Source: Bryopsis sp. KO-2023
Taxonomy: Eukaryota > Chlorophyta > Ulvophyceae > Bryopsidales > Bryopsidaceae
Assembly (NCBI GenBank): GCA_030272585.1
Contig: BSYQ01000004.1
Coordinates: 3,906,001-3,970,000 of the forward strand
Length of the DNA: 64,000 nt
Direction: 5' to 3'
The position numbers and the translations under genes were made by a program. The notes under the pieces were generated by a model, which saw only the letters and a program-made list of their open reading frames with translations, had not been told where the DNA came from and did no database searches. Of the stretch, positions 47,673 through 57,629 are shown in pieces; position 1 is the stretch's first letter; the number at the start of each line of letters is the position of its first letter.

Positions 47673-48747
47673 CTAATCTAGATGAAGGGACTTCACAACA
47701 GAATTTATCAAAATTCAAACATATGAACATATGGCCTTGGCTAGATACATTTAAATCATCGTTCTGTGATTATTCAATAATTTGAGCCAGTGTTTTTTAT
47801 GCTCATTGATCGTATTCCAAAACCAGCCGCACCACCACCAGTCCGACTCCGTTCCACAGCACACCCCATTTTGGCTGGAATAAGGTATTTTGATAAAACA
47901 GGGTGGAGTTCACTGAATGCCACAGCGAAACTCCCACAAAAAATCTAAGAAAATCAACAAAAGATGCCGATTTTTTTAACTAACACTACTGTGAATAATA
48001 ACTTACAATGCTATTTTTCTCTGCGCTTTGCCACACACTCGAAAAAAAAAAAAGGAAGCCAAAAACAAACACTGCCCATCATTTTTGCTTTTTCTTTTTT
48101 TTTTGGTGGCCAACCTCCCCCCACACTTTTTAGCATCTATTTTAGCATCTATTTTGAGCAAAACTTTGCATGTCCTGTCATTTTGTCGTCGCCTGGCTGT
48201 TCGTTCCTTTTCCTTCCCTTTTTTTTTGCTCCACATTGTGTGTGTGTGTGTTTGTGTGTGCGTTTCTGTGTCGCTGTTATTTTCTGTATGGCGATTTTGC
48301 CACCATTTGCAAGCCTCTTTTTCTATTTCAATATCAATCCAGAAATAAATCATCTATCACCCCCCAAGTCCCCTCACTGACATCGTTGCTTTCAAGTTCC
48401 AAGACCTGTGAAAACACACCAATCGATCAATGGACAATGGTAGAGATTTGGGGGGGGGGGGGGGGAAAGGACAAAGTCAACCTCGAAACGTCCAGAAAAC
48501 GATTATCGGAAGAAAATAAGAATCATTTTTAACATCTCATCCACTTTTGGTTGCTATGTAGCACATCCAGATCTGAATCCATCGATCACGGGCATCCAAG
48601 CTCTTACGGTAGCTTTCGTTTTTGCTTTTTTTTTCTTTTCTGTTCTCACAATGCAATACATACAGAACGAACCCAGTGGTTTTTGTTTTTCCTAAAACAA
48701 GCAAAACGACCATCGGCTGTAAAAATGCACAGATTTGAATTCAACCC
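47673..48747. other. gap beyond the right arm, no gene seen
   Basis: A/T-rich with a TG microsatellite at about 48238-48262 and a run of 16 Gs at 48450-48465. Overlapping serine- and phenylalanine-rich open frames follow from composition. The 3' untranslated region of the U-box gene would fall at the right end. Confidence 0.5.
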
Positions 48748-51700
48748 TTAGCATTTGGAGCGGCAATTTCCTCCGATGCGATCGCTCACCTCACAATCTA
48801 CATCCCATAATATGGGTTGGGGGTCGAAGATGTTGGCTTTCTCCTTCTGGTTGTTTTGAAAAGCACCATCCCTTGCATCGGTGAGCTCGGTGGATGTCCA
48901 TTCCATGTCGATCGGCATAAAACAATTGGTGTCTTGCTGCTTGACTTGTTTTCTATGTGCTCCTTCCAGAAATGCAGAATCGTCCCCCAAAGTGCTTACG
49001 CAAGAATCAAAGGATGAGTCGCTGTCGTCCTGAATGCATATCAACAAAAATACATACAACATTATATACAACATTCTCGAATTTCTTAGCATCCTGTCCC
49101 CCCCCCCCCCCTAAAAAAAAAAAAAGGAAAAGGTTGAAATAATATATGTATTTCTGTACATGTAATGCATAGAAAATAAAAAAAATAGTTTAATAAAAAA
49201 TAGAAAAAATGACGACAGCAATCGTTTGCTTGTTCTGTTTTGGTTAAACAGTCAACTGGCCATGGGGGTGCTTTTTGAGATGCAGAAATTTGGGTAATTC
49301 GTATTATTTTTTGAAGTTTTTTTGTGAAGATTATGTCGGAGTGATCTATTTGCAGGCCCAACAAAGAAATTAGTAAACTTGGTGCTGTTGCCATGAGCGA
49401 TTCTCCATTTTTTATGCCAATCCAAAAAGTACAAGCCAAAAACTTTACAATTTCCCCCAACCCATACGTCTAAAATCAAAAAGCATGATTTTAAGTTTTC
49501 AGTTGTATTTATATTCAGCCCATTGCGCATCAACCCCTTTGAAAAAAAAAAAGACAAACACAAAAACAGGCGAAAAATTCCTTCGCCACCCCCAAAACTC
49601 TGCAATATATATATAGAAAATATCATGTCAAAAAAAAAAAAGAAAAAACAACCTAAAAGAACAAAACACAACAAAAAAATAAAAAAATCTATGTCTCAAG
49701 AAAAAAAAAATCACGAAACGATTTCTTTTTTCGTTTTCACCACAGTTTCCTTTTTCAGGATCGATCTCATCCCATTGCTAATTTTCCTTTCCTCTCTTTC
49801 GATGATTTTCTTTCCTCGTTCTTTTTCCCCTCCATTCATGTTTTCATCCCCTAAATCGAATTCGACTTTTTTTTTTTTTTTCTTAGGCACCTCGCTGTCG
49901 CCATGATTTCTCATCCAATCATCTATGACAGACTTCAGCGCTTTGTTCTCCACGAAAGATCGACTGGAAAGTTTCGTCTGACTCACGGGGCAAGTCCCGT
50001 CACCATAACCTTTCAGCCATTTCTCGATGCTGCTCTTCTCATAAGTCACGGCAGTTTCGAACAAAACCACCGGCTCCTTCATGATGCACAGGCTCAGCGG
50101 GCAGTAGAACTCCGGGGGGGTGCCTTTCTGGCTTTTGGCCAATCGTTCTTCTTTCAATGTTTGCGTGTTTTGGAGGATTTCCAGCGCGATCAAGATGTGT
50201 CGGATGAAGTGCTCTTCTTCCTGGACATGCAACAGGGCTTTTGAACTCAAAAATCGAGATTTAAGGGTCTAAATTTGGGAGATCCCCCCCCCAAAAAATG
50301 GAAAATGACTGGAAGTGGCCGGGGTAAACAAAGCTCCTTTTGATTTTTGCTTTCAATGGATATAAAAAAAAGTCGGTTGGCGGCTTTCCTTTACAAAAAG
50401 AAAGTCCATGAAGTCATTGGATTTCTGACACCAAAAACGAGGTAGAAACAAAAACACAGCTCACAAAAACACAGCTCCGCTTTTTGATATATATTTTTCT
50501 AGGATACTTCACTCGATAAAGTGCCAAAAAAAGTTAAATCCAATTTCCGATGCATCCCCTTTTCGTTTGCGCATAATGTATACATGAAACCCACGCACGT
50601 GATTTTTCTGATCTCGAGCATCATCCATGTCTTTGAAAAGCTGCCTCGACGTGGCTGGCCACTCATTCTGCAAATCATATTGCAGATCCCAGTTAAAACT
50701 TCACTCAATCAGATTCTACGATTCTATGCCAACCATTTGACAATTTGGCAATTTTCGACAGCTTTTTGGAGGGCAAAACAAGACGAGAAAAGAAAGAATC
50801 TTCAACACAGAATTTCTGTTCGAAGATTCATGCGGCTGCTTTCTTTTCTTATCATTGAATATACAAGAAAAGGAATATTTATTTCCCCTCCCCCCCCCAA
50901 AAAAAAAAAAAATAATAATAAAAATGCATAATGCCTACCTTTATTTGATTTTCATCAAAAGCATCCAGCATAACTTTGCGAAGAGCAACGGAGCCTCGTC
51001 GGGCGCTGATTTCCCTGCTGAAAATTTTTGATGCGGTGTTGTGGGTTTCGACGCAAAACCTCATTTCTTCCCCGTCCTTGGGAAAAAGTGTGCCCCCAAA
51101 ATCTTCTTGCAGCCTCTTCACATCCCCTCTGGTTTCAATCACAAATTTACCCTGCCTTGTGGATAGCATGGAGTCGAGGCCTGAAAAACCGACAGAAAGA
51201 ATATGCTAAAAAAAAGAGAATAAATAAGTATCGTTGCCGAGCTCTGTTCAAAATGAACATCCATCCAGTGTTTGTCATTTTGTAGAATTGAAAATATGGA
51301 AAAAGAAACATTGTGAAATATAGAAAGCTTGAAAAGTGGGGCTCTCAGTTGGAGAAGGGCATAAAATGAAACACACGTTTCCCCCAGTTTCAAAACTCAA
51401 ACGCAACATCACCATTTTTACGAAGGTGAAAAGAAAACCACTGGATCTTTGTCGATTTAGTGTTAAAATTCACTCCCTTTCTGTTTTTTCCTTTTCCTTT
51501 CAGTTTTTTTTTTTGGTTTGGGGGGGGGGGGGGGGGCCGAATCTGACCACATTGCCAGAAAGAGAAAAAAAACAAATCGAATTCTTCCCTCTGATAATGC
51601 CCAGGAATGGGGTTGTTCCAGCGACGGACCGTTGAGGCAAATTCTCAGTCTCAGAGTTACGTCATTGTATTCGCTCCTGATCCGATCCGCCCGCAAAGCT

Positions 51701-51948
51701 CGATAAATTTTGGATCGGCACGCCAATTCGACGAGATCGCTCGCCCTCTGGAGCGATTTCTTCAAGCATTTCAGAATCCCATAAGCGTCGCTCCTCATGG
51801 ATTCATCCGTTTTCAACACCCTTTCCACGATATCCACGAGTCCCTGCGTTAGCTGCCCCAACTGCCCCCACGGCTCCCTGACAAAAACTTCCGCTCCGGC
51901 ATTGAATGGCCGGTCCGGGGAGAATAGCGCCGCCGCCGCCGTCTCCAT
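48748..51948 (-). CDS. U-box domain protein (probable E3 ubiquitin ligase), four exons
   Basis: Exons 51948-51630, 51180-50939, 50220-49891 and 49029-48748 join in phase to about 390 residues. The first 186 residues are helical and contain no catalytic motif I recognise (LVDIVERVLKTDESMRSDAY, LKKSLQRASDLVELACRS). Residues about 221-290 are a U-box, a RING-like E2-binding fold without zinc: PPEFYCPLSLCIMKEPVVLF, TYEKSSIEKWLKGYGDGTCP, ENKALKSVIDDWM. The fourth exon is acidic and low in motifs. Helical N-terminus followed by U-box resembles plant PUB proteins lacking armadillo repeats. If the GAG/GTGCCT donor at 49890 is not used, exon three reads on through a lysine tract to a stop at 49711, giving an alternative basic tail. 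Confidence 0.8.
51520..51536 (+). repeat. homopolymer run of 17 Gs in a U-box intron
   Basis: An uninterrupted G run on the plus strand (C run on the transcribed sense strand), preceded by T-rich sequence, within the first intron of the U-box gene. A 16-G run lies at 48450-48465. Such runs can form quadruplexes and are prone to sequencing-length error. Confidence 0.9.
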
Positions 51949-53558
51949 GACGATTCTTTGTTCCTCGAGTTTCCCCCTACTCTATTATGAACACAAAACC
52001 GATAAAAAAAAAACTTGCACACGAAACGATTACCCTTACGACGACGCAAGCCGACGATGTTAAAAGGAGGAAAAAAACATAATGAAATCTGTCGGGGGTA
52101 GAGAATGGGGAGGATGGGCTTCTTGCGAACCCCCTTTCTGCGTCCAGGGCAAAAAAAAAACAAAAAACACCAAACATGGCAAATGCAGCCGTTTCTGGAT
52201 TTACGTCACGCATTACCTTCTGGGGGGAGATTTATTCCACTGCTGCACGCCAATTCACGACCGACTTTCCTTGCCGAAATGTAGGTTTTCCAGGGTGCGG
52301 ACCACACGAAAAAAAAAAACACGGCGACCGTGTCGCTATAACGAGTGTGCTTGGATGGCGAAGGAGTAGGACCACCACAGCGCGTTTTTTTTTCCGCCGC
52401 CCGAACGCAACACGGAAGCGTATGTGTACGTCCTTTTCGATTTCGAAACCTGTTATTTTCTCACGGAGGAGAGGTCGAGAAAGAAGCTGCAGCTATGAGA
52501 AAAAAAATAAGAAGGATTCACGAGATGGGGGTGGGTGGATTTGCGCCGTGACCCGAAAGGCTATGAAAGTCCCGATGAAGGACGGTGGACCAGGGAAGTC
52601 GTCGACTTGCGTTGTGAGTTCACGTACTGCCCCTCTCTTCTAATCGGAATACGTGACGGAAATTGCGCATCTTCCCCCAGTCTTGTGTTTCGCGATCCTC
52701 ACTGGTGGTCTCCCCACCCCACGCTGGAAGCCGCCCACATGACAGATGACCCCTTTCTTCGATGCACAAACGGCGCAGTAAAAGCCAGACTAACTGGCCG
52801 AGGGCTGTGATGGATCGATTTGTCGTTGTTTCGTTTTCGAGACGAGGGGAGATTGGCGCAGGGCCTCACTGGGTGGTTCTTCGATTGCATGTTGCTGGCG
52901 GGAAATCGTTACACGGTCGAGGAAAGCCTGCCGATTTCAGCCACAGTAAACAGATTCTTCATTTCAGCCACCGTGATTGGAGTCATGAAAAAGAGACCCC
53001 TTCATATGAAAACATCCACCATGGCAGAGTGGATCTTTGTCCACATCGTCTTTCTCCTAAAGTTCTGATTGAAGCCAACACCCAATGCTGAGCAGAAAAC
53101 CTCAACACACAAGGAATTCATGCTGGGACATTAAAAAACACATTTTACAAGGCATGCTTGACAATTCATGCAGAAAGCAACCCTCCTCTCCAAAACACTC
53201 AGAAGTTCCTTCCTTCCTCAAAGCTTGGGATCAATTCACAAAACAATGGCAAATACGAACACGTTCATCAAAGTTACAATTTCCCAATCTCTCCCTCCAG
53301 AAAAATTGTACCATAAGCATAAGCAATGAAGGCAAAAGTGAAATGCATCCATCGATTCTCAAACAATCCGATTCCTCGACATGGTCAGTGTATCGTAGAA
53401 ACAGGTGCCACAGTTCCATCATTTCATTCAATTTTTTTATTAGCCTCATGAGATTCCGTTTCTGTTGTTTTTTAAAAATTACAACAAAACGTCATGGCCG
53501 TTTTTGAATGTTTTATTAAAAAGAAATAAAACCCTTGTCCTAACCTGAACCTATTTTT
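51949..53558. other. gap upstream of the U-box gene
   Basis: This should contain the U-box promoter. Moderately GC-rich sequence to 52900 shows several short frames without domains. 53140-53310 is a diverged copy of the dispersed repeat also seen at 18.9-19.4 kb (CTTCCTCAAAGCTTGGGATC, CTCCCTCCAGAAAAATTG). No confident gene. Confidence 0.45.
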
Positions 53559-53601
53559 AGGCACAGGTGGAATCGAACCACCTTCTTTCGCCGGAGTGCC
53601 T
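53559..53601 (-). ncRNA. tRNA-like 43-nt minihelix, second type
   Basis: The layout on the minus strand is AGGCACT, a 12-nt linker, GGTGG, loop TTCGATT, CCACC, TGTGCCT. The T-arm pairs perfectly (5 bp, 7-nt loop) and the ends pair over six bases with one mismatch at position seven, exactly as in the arm-borne element. D and anticodon arms are absent. Immediately upstream on the same strand, at about 53602-53705, are three small hairpins (CCTTG/CAAGG, CCC-GAAA-GGG, CCACTG/CAGTGG). The hairpins suggest a larger structured RNA, though an eroded or intron-split tRNA is equally possible. Confidence 0.45.
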
Positions 53602-53705
53602 TGTTTTTTCAAGGAAAAAACCCCTTTCGGGAAAAAACCTATCTAATGATAATAAAAAAACATCTACATATATTTGCCACTGGGTTCGCAGTGGGTTTTT
53701 CTTCT

Positions 53706-54495
53706 TTTCTCTTTTTTTCTCTTTCTTTTTTCTTTTTTCTTTTTTCATTTTTCATTTTTTTTTTCTTTTCTTCCTCACATATCCGTGTGGCTAATTCCCT
53801 CATATCCCCCTTTCTCTTTTTTTTTTCAAAGTTTTTCCCTCCTTTTTTTCCCGTTTTCTGATGTCAGGCTTCCATTCATTCCAACATTTTGTAACAACGA
53901 CCAGTAGTTTCATTCGTTACTTTCTTTTTCCCCTCATGCATTTTTCTCCCTTTCGATAACAAGTCATTTTTCTTTCAGCAATAATGCTATTTTTCCCAGT
54001 GTGGTTTGCCCACAATCTAATACATCAAGCGGACAGAAAGTATACATCCACTGATTTGCATCTCCCTTTACTTTCTCCCCAATTTTTTACCAAAATATTA
54101 ACACAACTTTTTCTTTTCCTTCTTTTTTCATTAATATCCTATCTCCTTTCCTTCCATCTGCAAATATTCAGATTCATTATTTCCTGACGGTGAAAAAGCC
54201 ACCGACAAGGAAGTGCCCGCTGGCTGGCGCCGCTCCTACACAAACACAACAAGAGAGGGGACTTCAAATCACTGAAAAACAAAACCTTCCGAGAAAACCC
54301 CAACAGATATTTGATTTCCAGACATCAAGCAGTTCCTCATGATGTTTTCAACATTTTTCAAATGGCTTCAAATTTTGAAACTCATTTTCAACCACTCTAA
54401 TCACCTCTGATTCCTGTTATCCACTTTTTTTGTCAAACTTTGAGTTTCAAATTCCATGCAAACCCCCAGGGGAAAAAAAAGCCATTGTCACTAAC
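53706..54495. other. T-rich gap, no gene seen
   Basis: Polypyrimidine runs dominate up to 53860. The rest may contain further 3' exons of the coiled-coil paralogue to the right, whose last recognised exon ends at 54496 with a GT donor and no stop. None could be identified. Confidence 0.4.
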
Positions 54496-56641
54496 CTGAG
54501 ATAGTTCGCCCCATGCGTCTTGCAATCGAAATTTTAGCAGTTTGATTTCCTGCCCTTTCTCCTCCACAGCAATGTGGGATTTCAGCAACTCCGTCTCCGA
54601 GATCTGGAGATCTTTTTGGAGTGCCCGTTTCTTTCCCCGTTCCATTTCCATCATTGACTCCACCTCCTGAAAATCAAACACACCAGATCGCATTACTTGA
54701 CCGGTGCCACCCACATGGGGGGATATAAATCGATGGAAATTCAGCCAAATCTTTCACAAGCAACGATGTCTGACAGTGGGAACATGTGCGTTGGTCTGAC
54801 ATGGGATGGCAGCTGTAGAAACCAAACAAAAACTGGTCCAAATCTAAAGTGATGACAATGCGCCCCCCCCCCAAAAAAAAAACAAAAATAACAAATTCAA
54901 GAAATGCAGGTTCTGCTGTTGTGTTTTATCAGGATGAAAACCTTATTTTCGCATTCAAACATGATATACAATAATAAGGCGCACCTCCTTTTGCTTCTTG
55001 AGGTTTTGAGCATCAGCTTCCGCGACTTGTCTCATCCTGAGAAAGTCAGCGTGGATGGACTTGAGCCGGCGGTTCAGATTCTTGATCTCGTCCCCCTTGT
55101 TGTCGAGCATCTGCCTGTAGTGGTTTCGCTCATGAGCTGTCCTGCTCATCTCCTCACCGGACAGCTGCTCGGTCGCCCTTTCCAGCTTGCGCTTCAAGGT
55201 TTTTTTGGCCGCCAGGCTCCTGCGTGATGTAAAAACAAAAATGAAAAAAAATCCTTCCAATCGATGCATTAGGGAAAGACACAAAATCAGCGTACAACGG
55301 ATAATAAGGTGTTAAATTTTCTGCTCGAAGAATGACAACGTCTTTTCCAACCTCCTTGATTTTTTTCATGCCCTGTGAGTGGATGGATGAGCACAAATAC
55401 AACAGCAAAAAGAGCTTAGCTCAATCTCAGTTCAGTTCCTGTGGTTTTCCGAAATCGATGGAACTCACTCCTCCAAGGCGTTGTCCAAAGTCTCCTCCCG
55501 CTTCCTTCCTTCCGCGATTTCCTCTTTCAGCTCTCGAATTTCCTCTTCGTCTTTGGCCCTGAGCTCGACGAGTCGCTGGTTATCCCGTCTGAGGTCTTCC
55601 TGGAGGGACTTTGCCTTGACTAATTCTCTTGCGAGAAAAGTCAGTTGCGCCTGCAAGGAAAGCACATGAAAGCACACACCCACACACTCACTTTATATCA
55701 AAGGGTCAATGAAAAGAGCATTTCTGTTGTTGCTCATCCATTGGGGATGCAGCCATCCAACAAAAGCTTTTTTTCGTTTCCCTCTTTTGCCTCCCAAGAA
55801 AGATTGATTTTCATTCGTAAAAACAGCCATGAACTGGCATTTCTTCCCGCTCCAAAATACATTCACTCAAAAAGAAACCATACCTGGAGCTCCGGATCGA
55901 CCATGGGCTTTTTTTCAGGAGGCGTCTCAGTTGCTTGGACCGAGGCCTCGCAGCACTGGACACCCCCTTTCTTGATGCTGGGCACCTTCAACACAACAAT
56001 CAAACACAATGAAAAAAAATAATAACAAATATTATTTGACAATGGAACGATGGGATCCTCTACTTCAGCGCTCCCCAAACTGCAACCAAAAGCGATTTCA
56101 AACAAAGCAGCAGAGCAAAGAAAAATGAGGACACGTGCCTTGGTTGAGACAGATTTCTGTCGGTGTTGATTGGAGGCCTGGCTGGCTGCTCCGCAACATG
56201 GACATCCATGCATCCTGATGTATTCCCTGTCGGCACGTCTTAGCCTGACAGGGTTCCTGATCCACACCAATCCATCCATTGTTCAGGGTTTTTTCTCATT
56301 ATTTTTATGACCATATCGATCCATTCCTTTTGGGATCCAGTGGTTTGATAAGGGATCGTCAGACCGCATGCATTCAACCAGCCCATTTTCCCTTGATGAC
56401 TCACATCATACCGATCGACAATCGAAACAAAACATAGCTAGTGTAAGGTGTTTACACACAGCCACGCCAGGGGGTCTTCGATGCAACAAAAAAAAGAAAG
56501 AAAAGGGACTGGGTTTGGATATATTTCGTTCACTCACTGGATGATGTGCCCTCCCAATGCTTGCTCACGCAGCCTCTTGATTTCGCAGTCCCGGATCCGT
56601 AGGATAGCTCTGGCTTCTGCGAGATGGGCGCGCAAGTCCAT
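54496..56641 (-). CDS. fourth coiled-coil paralogue, diverged (3' end not found)
   Basis: Proposed exons are 56641-56538, 56256-56139, 55985-55884, 55650-55469, 55219-54985 and 54666-54496. The first reads MDLRAHLAEARAILRIRDCE, like the starts of the other paralogues. The third carries SVQATETPPEKKPMVDPELQ, recalling GVQTDKSERCPAE. The 182-nt fourth exon (ELVKAKSLQEDLRRDNQRLV) has exactly the length and phase of exon three in the long copies. The fifth and sixth are coiled coil (LKRKLERATEQLSGEEMSRT, SETELLKSHIAVEEKGQEIK). The second exon (HGCPCCGAASQASNQHRQKS) has no counterpart and needs a GC donor, so it is uncertain. The last exon ends at a donor without a stop. The gene's start lies just beside the retroelement. 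Confidence 0.68.
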
Positions 56642-56759
56642 GGTGCTCGACTTCTTCTGGCGAACCTTTTCCAGCCACCAAGGGTGATGTCAACACATCC
56701 AGCAATTTCATCCGTTCCACATTTTGGATCACTGGCCATGATACGAATGTGGACTCTGG

Positions 56760-57148
56760 AACGAGTACACATTCACCTAAGTCGATCCAGTCGGACTGGA
56801 TCAGCCTGGTCCGGTAATCAGTGCCTGGTTCGGTACCAGAGCCGGTCCAGCAGTACAGTCCGACTGACCCAAGTGAGAGGTGGACACGGTGGCAGTTACC
56901 GTGTCCACACAATCCAACCAACGGTCCTGAGAAGGATTTGGTCTGGATCTGTCGGTCCAGTGGACGCTGGGTCCGACAGCTCTCAACCGTTCCTTTTGCC
57001 AGGTTGTCGGTCCGGCCCCATATTTATTGGATCCGGACCGAGGTAACAATGTTCTAGAGTAAGCTTGTAAGCAAAGACTCTTATCCGTGTTTCCGTGGTT
57101 CTAGACGTAACGTCTACCACTACTCGATACTTTCCCGTGTTTTTATCA
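56760..57148 (+). repeat. probable 5' LTR / leader of the chromovirus
   Basis: A non-coding block rich in GGTCCG-type words ahead of the coding region. TGGTTTCGGAGCG at 57151 resembles the initiator-Met tRNA primer-binding site (TGGTATCAGAGC) common in gypsy elements, which would place the LTR's right edge just before it. Both limits are inferred. Confidence 0.5.
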
Positions 57149-57203
57149 ACTGGTTTCGGAGCGAGTTCCCGGACTCGCGAACCGCATCACCAAGGAGATC
57201 TAT

Positions 57204-57629
57204 ATGTACCCTTCGACACCTTCGAACCTGACCGACGCATCCACTGGCTCGGAGTTCCAAGTGCCAGTGTCCGCAGCACCTACCGTTCCCGCTCCAGCTA
57301 CCGTCGCGCATTGGAACGCGTTTCAGGTGGACTACCCAACAAGTTATCGTGGCACACCTCTGACTTTTGTTTCCGGACCCAGCTTGGCCGACATACCTGT
57401 ACCGCGTGGACCGCGAGACGAAGATTTGGAGAGCGTGGGATCCTGTGACTCCGTGTTCACGGAGGAACAGAGGAACGACCCCGATTTCCAGGCCTTGTAT
57501 CTGGAGGTACTCGAGGGTCAACGAGCCAGAGCCGCAGCCAGAGAGACCGCTAGGCGCCAGGCATGGACCTTATCCCGTACGAGGAAGCCCCAGCCTATCC
57601 CGACCATGTGGACGAGGGAGACGAGATGA
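57204..57629 (+). CDS. short upstream open frame of the chromovirus
   Basis: 141 codons starting MYPSTPSNLTDASTGSEF, proline- and alanine-rich then acidic and arginine-rich, overlapping the start of gag. The composition is protein-like but no domain is recognised. It may be a leader product of the element or simply a by-product of high GC. Confidence 0.35.
   Translation: MYPSTPSNLTDASTGSEFQVPVSAAPTVPAPATVAHWNAFQVDYPTSYRGTPLTFVSGPSLADIPVPRGPRDEDLESVGSCDSVFTEEQRNDPDFQALYLEVLEGQRARAAARETARRQAWTLSRTRKPQPIPTMWTRETR

Noticed and set aside
53559-53705. tmRNA interpretation of the tRNA-like structure with hairpins
   Set aside because: The 5' and 3' acceptor strands are only 43 nt apart and there is no tag reading frame, so the tmRNA layout does not fit.
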